DNA of 64,000 nt from Arenicola marina. Its lineage: Eukaryota; Annelida; Polychaeta; Arenicolidae. The number at the start of each line of letters is the position of its first letter. The first letter of the stretch is position 1. The DNA lies in assembly GCA_964019135.1 (NCBI GenBank), contig OZ025252.1, positions 11,424,823-11,488,822 of the forward strand, given 5' to 3'. Below are positions 50,406-60,768 of the stretch, one piece after another. Below the pieces are notes generated by a model. It did not search any database. It was not told where the DNA came from and saw only the letters and a program-made list of their open reading frames with translations. The translations under genes were made by a program, and so were the position numbers.

Positions 50406-53400
50406 GTGAGGGCTCGCTGGCCACCAAGGGCCTGACCTAGTTTGTGACCTACTGTCTGACCTATTTTCTGACCTACTTTCCGACCTTCGTGACCAAGTTT
50501 GTGACATAGATTGTGATCTACTTTGTGACCTAGTTTGTTTGGTAACCTCCAAGATATCTCCAAGTTAATTAAGTAAACTTGGATCTGTCTCGCTAGTAAC
50601 TGGAAGGGTTCCTGGCCAATGACAATACAGATGGAGATAAAATACTGAGAATTTGTTGCCCACAGATGTCACCTTCATGAAATATAGTTATGACCTGAAT
50701 GTTTCTATTCCAGAACACCGTGGATAAGTTGCTGAAGAAGGCAAACATATCTCTAGTGGTTGGCACTTCGTCATGGAGAGAACAGTTCATTGAGGCCGTT
50801 ACCGTTAGTGCAGGTAAAGCGGGGTCAACTGACGTGTTTACTAAAGTACGGAACACAGTCTGTACATGAACACTAAAATACCGCAGACTCCTGGACCTGT
50901 ACTAACCCACGGACACACCCTGTACATGTCCACTAAAGCACGGAAGACTCCTGGACCTGTACTAACCCACGGACACACCCTGTACATGTCCACTAAAGCA
51001 CGGAAGACTCCTGGACCTGTACTAACCCACGGACACACCCTGTACATGTTCATTAAAGTACAGAAGACTCCTGGACCTGTACTAACCCACATTCACACTC
51101 TGTACATGTCCACTAAAGTACGGAAGACTCCTGGACCTGTACTAACCCACAGACACACTCTTGACATGACCACTAAAGTACAGAAGACTCTTAAACCTGT
51201 ACTAACCCACGGACACACCCTCTACATGTTCATTAAAGTACAGAAGACTCCTGGACCTGTACTAACCACAGACACACTCTTGACATGACCACTAAAGTAC
51301 AGAAGACTCTTGAACCTGTACTAACCCACGGACACACCCTCTACATTTTCATTAAAGTACAGAAGACTCCTGGACCTGTACTAACCACAGACACACTCTG
51401 TACATGCCCCATAAAGTACGGAAGACTCCTGGACTTATACCAACCCACGGACACACTCTGGACATGACCACTAAAGTACGGAAGACTCCTGGACTTGTAC
51501 CAACCCATGGACACTCTGCACATGACCACATGTCCACCAGAGTATAAGGCATACTGTTACTTGCCAACTATTGTGTGAAACACGCTGTGCGTGTCAACTA
51601 TCGTGCGAAACCTACTTTTCCATGTCAGTTATCGTACGAAACACTGTATCTGTCAACTAACCTTGCACCACACTTAGATTCACCAAACTGCCAAGCGACA
51701 GGTTAGCCATAGACGTATATTCACAAAGCTATTAGAGCTATTAGAGCAATACCTTTACATCTGACCGTTAATTATCAGTGTTAGAACTGGACCATTCCAT
51801 CTGATCGTTTAACATGTTGAGCCATGCATAACATCGTGAGCTAGGTGTAAAATGGTGAGCCAGGTATAAGATGGTGAGCTAGGTAGAAATGATGAGCCAG
51901 GTATAACATGGTGAGCCAGGTATAATATGGTGAGCTAGGTAGAAATGGTGGGCCAGGTATAACATGGTGAGCCAGGTATAACATGGTGAGCCAGGTATAA
52001 CATGGTGAGCTAGGTATAACATGGTGAGCCAGGTATAACATGGTGAGCTAGGTATAACATGGTGAGCTAGGTATAACATGGTGAGCAAGGTATACCATGG
52101 CGAGCCAGGTATAGCATGGTGAGCCAGGTATAACATGGTGAGCCAGGGATAACATGGTGAGCTAGGTATAACATGGCGAGCCAGGTATAACATGGTGAGC
52201 AAGGTATAACATGGTGAGCTAGATACAACATGGTGAGCTAGGTATAACATGGTGAGCCAGGTATAACATGGTGAGCCAGGCATAACATGGTGAGCCAGGT
52301 ATAACATGGTGAGCTAGGTAGAAATGGTGAGCCAGGTATAACATGGTGAGCTAGGCAGAAATGGTGAGCAAGGTATACCATGGCGAGCCAGGTATAGCAT
52401 GGTGAGCCAGGTATAACATGGTGAGCCAGGGATAACATGGTGAGCTAGGTATAACATGGCGAGCCAGGTATAACATGGTGAGCAAGGTATAACATGGTGA
52501 GCTAGGCAGAAATGGTGAGCAAGGTATACCATGGCGAGCCAGGTATAGCATGGTGGGCCAGGTATAACATGGTGGGCCAGGTATAACATGGTGAGCCAGG
52601 TATAACATGGTGAGCCAGGTATAACATGGTGAGCCAGGTATAACATGGTGAGCCAGGTATAACATGGTGAGCCAGGTATAACATGGTGAGCCAGGTATAA
52701 CATGGTGAGCCAGGTATAACATGGTGGGCCAGGTATAACATGGTGGGCCAGGTGTAACATGGTGGGCCAGGTATAACATGGTGGGCCAGGTATAACATGG
52801 TGAGCCAGGTATAACATGGTGAGCCAGGTGTAACATGGTGAGCCAGGTATAACATGGTGAGCCAGGTATAACATGGTGAGCCAGGTATAATATGGTGAGC
52901 CAGGTATAATATGGTGAGCCAGGTATAACATGGTGAGCCAGGTATAACATGGTGAGCCAGGTATAACATGGTGAGCCAGGTATAACATGGTGAGCCATCG
53001 TTACATAGTGCCGTCGCCGTTCTTTCAGGGGCTCCCGAGGAAACAGCTGTCGAAGGTACCAAGCATATGATAGTATGAGGTAGACCTGAACATTGCGTTT
53101 TATGCATACGTGAGCTGGTGGTTGACCTCACTAGCGGTGTGAAGACGGGTGCCCTATACAGTGACCTTGGCGTGCCCTTGACTTCCTTTCTTTCACAGGC
53201 TGGCTGACGAATTCTACGCTGGTTTTTTAACTTTTCGCTTTGAATAGGCTTACTTCTGAACACGCCTAAACAAGTGGAATTATGCTTCCGTGTACGGAGT
53301 GAAGGCATGAGTGAAAACATATATCATATATATTGGTGCATTCGAATATATATATAAATATGAAATATTTATGAAGCTTCAGATCATGTGTTTGTCACTC

Positions 53401-56400
53401 TCGTATCCTGTTTGACCATGTGCATCGGCTCTGCAACCCTAGCTCATGTAGCTTTATGTGTGATTAATGTGACTGGGTGGTAACTAGCAGTATTTAACCC
53501 GTACGTACGCTGATATTATTCATGTTTATGATGTTGGACATGTATGTGCGTTGGCTGATGGTGTTGCTCTGTTTCCACGACACGCCCTCTCCATTACGCC
53601 GTTCATAGAAGGTAGGCATCCAGTTCGTGTCTTTGCCCCGGTCATTCCCCCGGTGTTTCAGCCAGTAGCGCTCACTTATTTTTGGTAGCAGTCTTTTCTT
53701 TCTGGGTTCCATCGTAGCGGTTCGACCCACCATCGCAGTGCCATGTTTGGATTATTTTACGTTCAAGGTGTGCGACGACAGCGAAATACTTTTGATTTTC
53801 TCTTTTTGCAAGATTCATTTATTTGTGTGTATAAATAGGCCTGTACATACATACAAATGTAGTAGGCATATATAGTTATAAATATGCATCTCTACTCCAT
53901 GCTTTTATAGATTTCCTTACTTCAAATTCAGTTTTGATGGAATATAATTCCAGCTTTTGACGAAGAAGTCATGTTTAATCTGTTACCGGTCAACGTGACC
54001 TGTTTTATTTGTATTTAACCGCAGAGTTGAACGACCCACAACATTTAATCCAATCACCTAAAATCAATCATTGGAAATCACTTCAGGTCATGTCAAACAT
54101 GTCAAGAGATGCGGGTCTTGAAAATATATTATCTGAAACCCTTCAGAATTTCAAATTCATGTTTAATTAATTCACGTTTTTTTATAGTACTACTCCTCAG
54201 ACATTAATGAAAAGAGATATTCATCACGTCACTTCAATGTTGGCACATTCCTTATTCTTTAAATGCATTTTAGTGAATGGACATGTTGTTGTCTTTCATC
54301 GGGGACACTTTTTCCATACTTTATGCGTAGCGTCAGAAAACGAACTATGAATACGGTTAGAGTAATGTTTAGCAGGGTTTAGGGGCGGATCCAGGGGTGG
54401 GGGGGGGGGGGCGACCCCCCCCCGGCCCCTGCCCCCCTTTTAGGGCCGACATTTATATCATTTAGACCATTTAACATATGAACATCAAAACCGCCCCCCC
54501 CCCTATCCAGCATATCTGGATCCGACCCTGAAACCGGCGCCTCTATCCAGATTTTCTAGATCCGCCCCTGGGGTTGAACAAAATTATATTTTACGGACCT
54601 GTATTGGTCTATCTAGACACACACAATGCGGAATGAATCGTGTAAAGTTCATTTAAGAACATCAAATCAAATTCCTCGGTGTCAAGGCTTAGTTCCTCGA
54701 CTTCTCGTGAAGAGCAATAATCTGCCGCAGTCACACATGACCCGCGGGGTCACTGGGATGGGTTGTCAGCATGTCACGTGATCTCCTAGCACACACCACC
54801 CTTAGTGATGCGCGTGACGTGTTGTCCACGTGTTCCGTGTGAACATGTATGCGGCCCTCCCCCCAGGCACCACCAAGCCTCTACACCCACGGCCCTCTAC
54901 ACTTGCTTGTACAACCACACCCAATGTTAACGACTGGTCGCTAGAGCGCAATGTACATGGACGGTAAGTTGATAATATCTATTATGTATCTGCTGTGCCA
55001 ATGTACAGATATGATATCTTATAGATTTATTTATGCGTGGTGAAGGGACAATAACAGCTAAGACTGTCTTTTCCTTACTGACTTGACCTATTTACTGGGC
55101 TTCTGTAGCGCTCTCCAGCGACTGCGTATGGCATTGGACAAACACGCGGTCGCTTAAAGTTACCTTCTAATAGATATATCCAGGTGGGCATCCATTTGTG
55201 ATTAGTAAGGAACATCTACTTTGGATTGTTTTCTGTTACTTTTACACAGCTCGGTAGGATCCGTAGTTATATATAGGAAGTGTTATTTTTTATTTAACAA
55301 TGTAACAACCAAACAATCTGAATGTAGTCATGTAGAATTATTAGGCCTACCTATTTTTGACAACCGAAAGTGGGGGGGGGGGGGGGGGGAGTCGGCTTTA
55401 ACAGTCCTTAACATCCCCTTAAACAACCCCCCGCCCTTGGATTCGCCTTAAACAACCCCCCGCCCTTGGATTCGCCTTAAACAACCCCCCGCCCTTGGAT
55501 TCGCCTTAAACAACCCCCCGCCCTTGGACTCGCCTTAAACAACCCCCCGCCCTTGGATTCGCCTTAAACAACCCCCCGCCCTTGGATTCGCCTTAAACAA
55601 CCCCCCGCCCTTGGATTCGCCTTAAACAACCCCCCGCCCTTGGATTCGCCTTAAACAACCCCCCGCCCTTGGACTCGCCTCTGGGGTGCATCTACAAAAT
55701 GTCTCTTTCCAATGTATTTCGTTGGAAAGCCCGAATTTTACAGTGTATGCTCAAGTTTCCAAGGGGGGGGGGGGGGGGGGGTGGAAGCCCCCTAACCCCC
55801 CTCCCCCTGAGATCCACCCCTGTGCATACGAACTATTCATCATCTGTTATTCATGACTGTACCAGACCAGTAGAATCCATAGATACGCTTATGGTCCGCT
55901 TATTTAATGTTTTGTTAAATGGTAAAATCTTTTCGATTGCTTTTTTTAAGCTTCTTAGGGGAGGCGAGTTGGGTGTGGGGTGGACATCCGCCCCCACCCC
56001 CCACCCCTCCACACAAATTATCCATTTTGTGTAGCTTAGTCTGTGGCGATAAATCTCGGATATTGTAGATTAGAATACGTGCTTATCCCGTTAGAGATAT
56101 GAGTGGCTCTAGCCGCACAGGTTCACTGTAGTCGTGGAGATGTCGACATCATCGTAGTCATCATAGCGCGAACGGCTGAGCATGACACGGTTGCATTATG
56201 CCACTGTATAACGCCGCTTTGTGTTGATATTAGCGTGTGAATGAGCCGCTGGAGATGAACACACGCTGTTTATCACCATGTGCACTGCACGCCAAGCATG
56301 AACAGTGTAGGTATGCAGCAAGGAGACCATCATGACCAGTCCTATAGGCGATACAGTCAGCCTCGCCCATCATAACGTCATATTGTACTAAAGGTGTCCT

Positions 56401-59400
56401 GCTTAAAATTAACTAAAGGTGTCCCTTAACTAAGGGATCTTCTCGTTAAAGTGAGCACTGCTGGACGAGATTATCGGCTCAGCCAAGAAGTTACTATCAA
56501 GTATATCACCATGTTCTGTAGTTGCAAAGAATGGTTTCATTTGTAATGTTTGTTATCAACCTCGTGTGCTGTCCCGGACTCAGAAAGTTGTCGTTACTGC
56601 AGATGTCTGTCTCGACAGCATGGCTGTGGCATCAGGCGATAGGATCTCCGGTTTCCGGATTCCTTCTCTTACAGCGCTGCTCCTGTTCGCCGATGTCATC
56701 ATCCTATCAGTGTGTTGACGGCTGTGGTTTGACGCTGTGTTGACGGTTGTGTTAACAGCTGTGTTGACGCAGTGTTGACGCTGTGTTTAAGGCTGTGTTG
56801 CGGCTGTGTTTGAGGCTGTATTGCGGCTGTGTTGACGCAGTGTTGACACTGTGTTAACGCTGTGTTGACGGCTGTGTTGACACTGTGTTGACGCAGTGTT
56901 GACGGCTATGTTAAAGCTGTGTTGACGCTGTGCTGACGCAGTGTTGGCGGCAGTGTTAACGGCTTTATTAACGCTGTGTTGACGCAGTGTTGACGGCTAT
57001 ATTAACGCTGTGTTGACGCTGTCTTGACGGCTGTGTTGACGCTGTGTTGACGCAGTGTTGACGGCTATGTTGACGGCTGGGTTGACGCAGTGTTGCCGGC
57101 TATGTTGACGATGTGTTGACGGCTGGGTTGACGCTGTGTTGACGGATGTGTTGACGTCTATGTTGACGGGGTTGACGGCTGTGTCGACGGTGTTGACGGG
57201 GTTCAAAGCTGTGTTGACGGCTGTGTTGACGGGCTGGACGGCTGTGTCGACGGGGTTGACGGCTGTGTTGACGGGGTTGAAAGCTGTGTTGACGGGGTTG
57301 ACGGCTGTGTTGAGCGGGTTGACGGCTATTGGGGGTTGGACGGGCCATGCCTTGTGTCGCTCCGTGCGAGGTCTGTCGTGGTCTCTGCCATTACAGTCTA
57401 TTTATGGCCACAGTGACACGTGTTTGTTTGGCGGCCAGGTGACGACGATGAGGAGGGGCAGGAGGAGGACGCCGAAGAGAAGCTGCCGTCCTGCCTGGAC
57501 TACGTCATGCACTTCCTCACCATCTTCTGGAAGGTCATGTTCGCATTCGTGCCGCCCACAGGTGAACACCGCTCCCCGCCAACACACCGCAGTCACAACC
57601 ATAACCAGATTGAAGCATATATATAAACAAATTGTTCCTCACATTTATGTTTGAACAGCCTGGACAGCCTAATCTGCCCATTAGTCGTTGAATAACTGAT
57701 TATGATCCCCGTTCGTCCAATGTTTACCATTTGTAGAAATAGTAATTTCGGTTTATCCATGAACGATTGATGCATTACATTGCTGACTGCGCCACTGACA
57801 GCGTGTTTGTCTGGGTGTTGGCACAGATTACTGGGGTGGGTGGGCCTGCTTCTGCGTGTCCATCATGGTCATCGCCGTCCTCACCGCCCTCATCGGGGAC
57901 ATCGCCACCGGCTTCGGCTGCACCATCGGGCTGAAGGACGCCGTCAACGCCATCAGCTTCGTGGCTCTGGGTACCAGTCTGCCGGGTAAGTGTTTCTTGT
58001 GGAACCGGTCTGCCGGGTAAGTGTTTCTTGTGGAACCGGTCTGCCGGGTAAGTGTTTCTTGTGGAACCGGTCTGCCGGGTAAGTGCTTCTTGTGGAATCG
58101 GTCTGCCGGGTAAGTGTTTCTTGTGGAACCGGTCTGCCGGGTAAGTGCTTCTTGTGGAACCGGTCTGCCGGGTAAGTGCTTCTTGTAGAACCGGTCTGCC
58201 GGGTAAGTGTTTCTTGTGGTACCAGTCGTCCGGGTAAGTGCTTCTTGTGGAACCGGTCTGCCGGGTAAGTGCTTCTTGTGGTACCGGTCTGCCGGGTAAG
58301 TGCTTCTTGTGGTACCAGTCGTCCGGGTAAGTGCTTCTTGTGGAACCGGTCTGCCGGGTAAGTGCTCCTGCTTCTTGTGGTACCAGTCTGCCGGGTAAGT
58401 GCTTCTTGTGGAACCGGTCTGCCGGGTAAGTGCTTCTTGTGGAACCGGTCTGCCGGGTACGTGCTTCTGCTTCTTGTGGTACTAGTCTGCCGGGGAAGTG
58501 CTTCTTGTGGAATCGGTCTGCCGGGTAAGTGCTTCTTGTGGAATCGGTCTGCCGGGTAAGTGCTTCTTGTGGAATCGGTCTGCCGGGTAAGTGTTTCTTG
58601 TGGAACCGGTCTGCCGGGTAAGTGCTTCTTGTGGAACCGGTCTGCCGGGTAAGTGTTTCTTGTGGTACCGGTCTGCCGGGTAAGTGCTTCTTGTGGTACC
58701 AGTCGTCCGGGTAAGTGCTTCTTGTGGAACCGGTCTGCCGGGTAAGTGTTTCTGCTTCTTGTGGTACCGGTCTGCCGGGTAAGTGCTTATTGTGGAACCG
58801 GTCTGCCGGGTACGTGCTTCTGCTTTTTGTGGTACTAGTCTGCCGGGGAAGTGCTTCTTGTGGAATCGGTCTGCCGGGTAAGTGCTTCTGCTTCTTGTGG
58901 TACCAGTCTGCCGGGGAAGTGCTTCTTGTGGAATCGGTCTGCCGGGTAAGTGCTTCTTGTGGAACCAGTCTGCCGGGGAAGTGCTTCTTATGGAACCGGT
59001 CTGCCGGGGAAGTGCTTCTTGTGGAACCAGTCTGCCGGGGAAGTGCTTCTTGTGGAACCGGTCTGCCGGGTAAGTGCTTCTTGTGGAACCAGTCTGCCAG
59101 GTAAGTGCTTCTGCTTCTTGTGGAACCGGTCTGCCGGGTAAGTGCTTCTGCTTCTTGTGGTACCAGTCTTCCGGGTAAGTGGTTCTTGTGGAACCGGTCT
59201 GCCGGGTAAGTGCTTCTGCTTCTTGTGGTACCAGTCTTCCGGGTAAGTGGTTCTTGTGGAACCGGTCTGCCGGGTAAGTGCTTCTGCTTCTTGTGGAACC
59301 AGTCTGCCGGGTAAGTGCTTCTTGTGGTACCGGTCTGCCGGGTAAGTGTTTCTGCTTCTTGTGGTACCGGTCTTCCGGGTAAGTGGTTCTTGTGGAACCA

Positions 59401-60300
59401 GTCTGCCAGGTAAGTGCTTCTGCTTCTTGTGGAACCAGTCTGCTGGGTAAGTGCTTCTTGTGGTACCGGTCTTCCGGGTAAGTGTTTCTGCTTCTTGTGG
59501 TACCGGTCTTCCGGGTAAGTGGTTCTTGTGGAACCAGTCTGCCAGGTAAGTGCTTCTGCTTCTTGTGGAACCAGTCTGCTGGGTAAGTGCTTCTTGTGGT
59601 ACCGGTCTTCCGGGTAAGTGGTTCTTGTGGAACCAGTCTGCAAGGTAAGTGCTTCTGCTTCTTGTGGAACCAGTCTGCCGGGTAAGTGGTTCTTGTGGAA
59701 CCAGTCTGCCAGGTAAGTGATTCTGCTTCTTGTGGAACCAGTCTGCCGGGTAAGTGTTTCTTGTGGAACCAGTCTGCCGGGTAAGTGTTTCTTGTGGTAC
59801 CGGTCTGCCGGGTAAGTGATTCGCTCTACCAAAACGTGATTATTCATATAATAAATATTAGCACTAAAAACGACCTCGATACCTGGGGCGTTACGTACAT
59901 GTGGCGGTGTTGTTTGTTTCCAGACACCTTTGCCAGTAAAGTTGCCGCCGTTGGGGACCAGTACGCTGACTCCTCGGTGGGCAACGTGACCGGAAGTAAC
60001 GCGGTCAACGTCTTCCTGGGAATCGGGATCGCCTGGTCCATAGCCGCCATCTACCACGCCGCCAAGGGCTCGACCTTCAGGGTGGACCCCGGCACGCTCG
60101 GCTTCTCAGTCACCATCTTCTGTTGCTTCGCCCTGATCGCCATCTCAGTCATGTTGTTGCGCAGGACGAAGAGTATAGGAGGCGAGCTCGGCGGGCCCCG
60201 GAAGTACAAGATCCCGACGTCCATTCTCTTCTTCGGCTTGTGGATCGCCTACGTCCTGCTGTCCTCACTGGAGAGCTACTGCCACATCAAGGGCTTCTAG
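50257..60300 (+). CDS. NCX: Na+/Ca2+ exchanger (NCX/SLC8 family), 3' portion; join of exons 50257-50405, 50714-50813, 53029-53055, 57439-57561, 57827-57985, 59924-60300
   Basis: Plasma-membrane antiporter that in this family exports one Ca2+ for three Na+. Joined in frame, the six pieces give about 310 C-terminal residues: the end of the cytosolic regulatory loop (RIAELGRPRLG, then VGTSSWREQFIEAVTVSAG), an acidic linker, KLPSCLDYVMHF opening TM6, DYWGGWACF, the alpha-2 repeat (GCTIGLKDAVNAISFVALGTSLPD ... GNVTGSNAVNVFLG, seen in parts) and a final hydrophobic region ending SYCHIKGF with TAG at 60298-60300. All junctions are GT-AG and phases agree: 0 after the first exon, 1 at all others. The N-terminal membrane half and Ca2+-binding domains are not seen and should lie 5' of the window or of 40.9 kb. 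Every intron longer than 1 kb holds minisatellites; the 308- and 265-bp introns do not. The family call is close to certain; inclusion of the microexon may be alternative. Confidence 0.95.
50714..50813 (+). CDS. NCX: NCX exon: conserved VGTSSWREQFIEAVTVSAG segment
   Basis: This is a 100-nt exon, phase 0 in and phase 1 out: NTVDKLLKKANISL, then VGTSSWREQFIEAVTVSAG. This is one of the most conserved stretches of the NCX loop just before TM6 (vertebrate VGTNSWREQFIEAITVSAG). The acceptor is ttctattccag and the donor CAG|gtaaag. The final G opens a Gly codon completed by the next exon. The downstream intron starts with unique bases and then enters a 60-bp minisatellite from about 50845. Confidence 0.94.
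50845..51535. repeat. 60-bp minisatellite in NCX intron, about 11 units
   Basis: Units contain AAGACTCCTGGACCTGTACT, aacccacggacacaccctgt and acatgtccactaaagca. It starts about 30 bp after the donor at 50814. Confidence 0.93.
51838..52997. repeat. 19-bp minisatellite in NCX intron, about 61 units
   Basis: Units of AGGTATAACATGGTGAGCC with shorter forms (aggtagaaatggtgagcc). It ends 31 bp before the microexon acceptor at 53028. Confidence 0.94.
53029..53055 (+). CDS. NCX: NCX microexon (27 nt, phase 1-1), acidic linker insert
   Basis: A 27-nt exon lies between a good acceptor (ccgttctttcag) and a donor (GAAG|gtacca). Read in the phase fixed by its neighbours (1 in, 1 out) it has no stop and adds APEETAVE between split Gly codons, so the linker reads VSAG-APEETAVE-GDDDEEGQEEDAEEK. 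The length is a multiple of three, so skipping it also keeps the frame (VSAG-DDDEEG), as expected of an optional cassette. It sits 31 bp after the end of the 19-bp minisatellite at 51838-52997, so the branch point must lie in that short gap or in the array. Support is splice signals, phase and composition only; I know of no counterpart at this exact place in vertebrate NCX. Confidence 0.68.
53056..55408 (+). other. Unique intronic sequence of NCX
   Basis: AT-rich intron DNA with several good but phase-incompatible splice-like sites (acceptor at 53199, donor at 54964) and a MITE-like element. No further exon supported. Confidence 0.5.
54380..54570. mobile_element. Possible MITE with AGGGGCGGATC / GATCCGCCCCT termini
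   Basis: The ends form imperfect terminal inverted repeats (AGGGGCGGATCCAG at 54381; CTAGATCCGCCCCT ending 54569). GGGTT occurs directly outside both ends (54375-54379, 54571-54575) and could be a target duplication. The interior is G/C-homopolymer rich and non-coding. A similar terminus (gagatccacccctg) appears at about 55808-55821. Short termini and low-complexity content keep confidence modest. Confidence 0.45.
55409..55680. repeat. 29-bp minisatellite in NCX intron, about 9 units
   Basis: Units contain CCTTAAACAACCCCCCGCCC and ttggattcg, almost identical. Confidence 0.93.
55681..56714 (+). other. Unique intronic sequence of NCX
   Basis: G-run at 55761-55779 and C-rich stretches. No exon or RNA seen. 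Confidence 0.45.
56715..57335. repeat. GTTGACG-based irregular minisatellite in NCX intron
   Basis: Units of 10-13 bp (GCTGTGTTGACG, gcagtgttgac, gggttgacg) in mixed order over 620 bp. It ends about 100 bp before the acceptor of the exon at 57439. Confidence 0.9.
57439..57561 (+). CDS. NCX: NCX exon: acidic linker and TM6
   Basis: This is a 123-nt exon, phase 1 in and out. It begins DDDEEGQEEDAEEKLPSC and continues DYVMHFLTIFWKVMFAFVPPT, matching the vertebrate pattern of an acidic run, EEKLPSCFDYVMHFLT and FAFVPPTEYW. It encodes the cytosolic acidic linker and the first membrane segment of the C-terminal half. The acceptor is tttggcggccag and the donor CACAG|gtgaac. The next intron is only 265 bp and free of repeats, unlike its neighbours. 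Confidence 0.95.
57827..57985 (+). CDS. NCX: NCX exon: TM7 and first part of alpha-2 repeat
   Basis: This is a 159-nt exon, phase 1 in and out. It starts by completing an Asp codon (DYWGGWACF), crosses a membrane segment (VSIMVIAVLTALIGDIA) and enters the alpha-2 repeat (GCTIGLKDAVNA, then FVALGTSLP). The last base is the G of the Asp codon that follows in GTSLPD; this Asp is the ion-coordinating residue equivalent to D814 of mammalian NCX1. The acceptor is ttggcacag and the donor GCCGG|gtaagtg. The donor and the last 15 or so exon bases are the first unit of the 31/37-bp minisatellite that fills the following intron. Confidence 0.95.
57970..59818 (+). repeat. 31/37-bp minisatellite made of exon end plus 5' splice site, fills NCX intron 57986-59923
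   Basis: About 55 tandem units. Each contains TCTGCCGGGTAAGTG, that is the last exon bases and the donor of the exon ending at 57985, followed by a short spacer (cttcttgtggaacc or ...ggtacc). The longer unit has an extra ctgctt. Variants such as gtcgtccgg, gtcttccgg and ccggggaagtg occur. Only about 105 bp of unique sequence remains before the next acceptor. The first unit is the authentic exon-intron junction. Confidence 0.93.
59924..60300 (+). CDS. NCX: NCX terminal exon: rest of alpha-2 repeat, TM8-TM10, C-terminus
   Basis: This is the terminal coding exon, 377 nt including TAG. It completes the Asp codon and reads TFASKVAAVGDQYADSSVG, then NVTGSNAVNVFLGIGIAW, the second half of the alpha-2 repeat with the conserved GNVTGSNAVNVFLG ion-pathway motif. 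Hydrophobic segments follow (FSVTIFCCFALIAISVMLL and LFFGLWIAYVLLSSLE), with the conserved GGELGGPR loop between them and SYCHIKGF at the end. The acceptor tgtttgtttccag is strong. GC content is high and codon use is biased to C/G at third positions, unlike the surrounding introns. No damage is visible, so this allele should be functional. Confidence 0.96.
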
Positions 60301-60605
60301 TGCAATCAATGGTGTCGCTGCTCGTTCTTCTGGGGTTTCGTTGGTAACATCCTGCACACCGTTACAGTCAGCGAGGTACAGTCAGTCATCAACCGACTGC
60401 CAGATCACCTTGACACCAGTAACACCGTCGTGCCAAACTCGCAGACGGCGAGACTTACGAGATAATTGAAGGCATTAAAAGGCGATGTGTCACCTTGGAC
60501 TTGTAAACAATGACCTTGTGCCGGTCAGGTCATACGACCTGTTAGCTCGTATTAATGCCACCAGAGGCGCGGGCGTTGTTGCAGTGGTCCGATGATGCTG
60601 CCAAC
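60301..60605 (+). other. Probable 3' UTR of NCX with ATTAAA poly(A) signal
   Basis: This is unique sequence directly after the NCX stop codon. A variant poly(A) signal ATTAAA is at 60474-60479, about 175 bases after the stop. No other coding signal is seen. The UTR end cannot be fixed without transcripts and could extend past the 22-bp repeat that begins at about 60606. Confidence 0.45.
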
Positions 60606-60768
60606 ATGAGGGGTGACCACCGCCTGCCTGAGGGGTGACCACCGCCTGCCTGAGGGGTGACCACCGCCTGCCTGAGGGGTGACCACCGCCTGCCTGAGGG
60701 GTGACCACCGCCTGCCTGAAGGGTGACCACCGCCTGCCTGAGGGGTGACCACCGCCTGCCTGAGGGGT
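60606..60768. repeat. 22-bp minisatellite, about 7-8 units
   Basis: Units of TGAGGGGTGACCACCGCCTG plus cc; it may be part of the NCX 3' UTR. Confidence 0.92.

Noticed and set aside
53200..53222. Strong acceptor (ctttctttcacag) followed by a short segment
   Set aside because: The following donor (gttttt) is weak and the 23-nt length breaks the frame.
54867..54963. 97-nt segment between ctccccccag and gtaagttg, open in one phase
   Set aside because: Starts in phase 1 but ends in phase 2, so it cannot join the next NCX exon in frame.
57775..60057. 760-codon minus-strand frame antisense to NCX
   Set aside because: It is the complement of the 31/37-bp array and of the NCX terminal exon; the sense gene explains the region.
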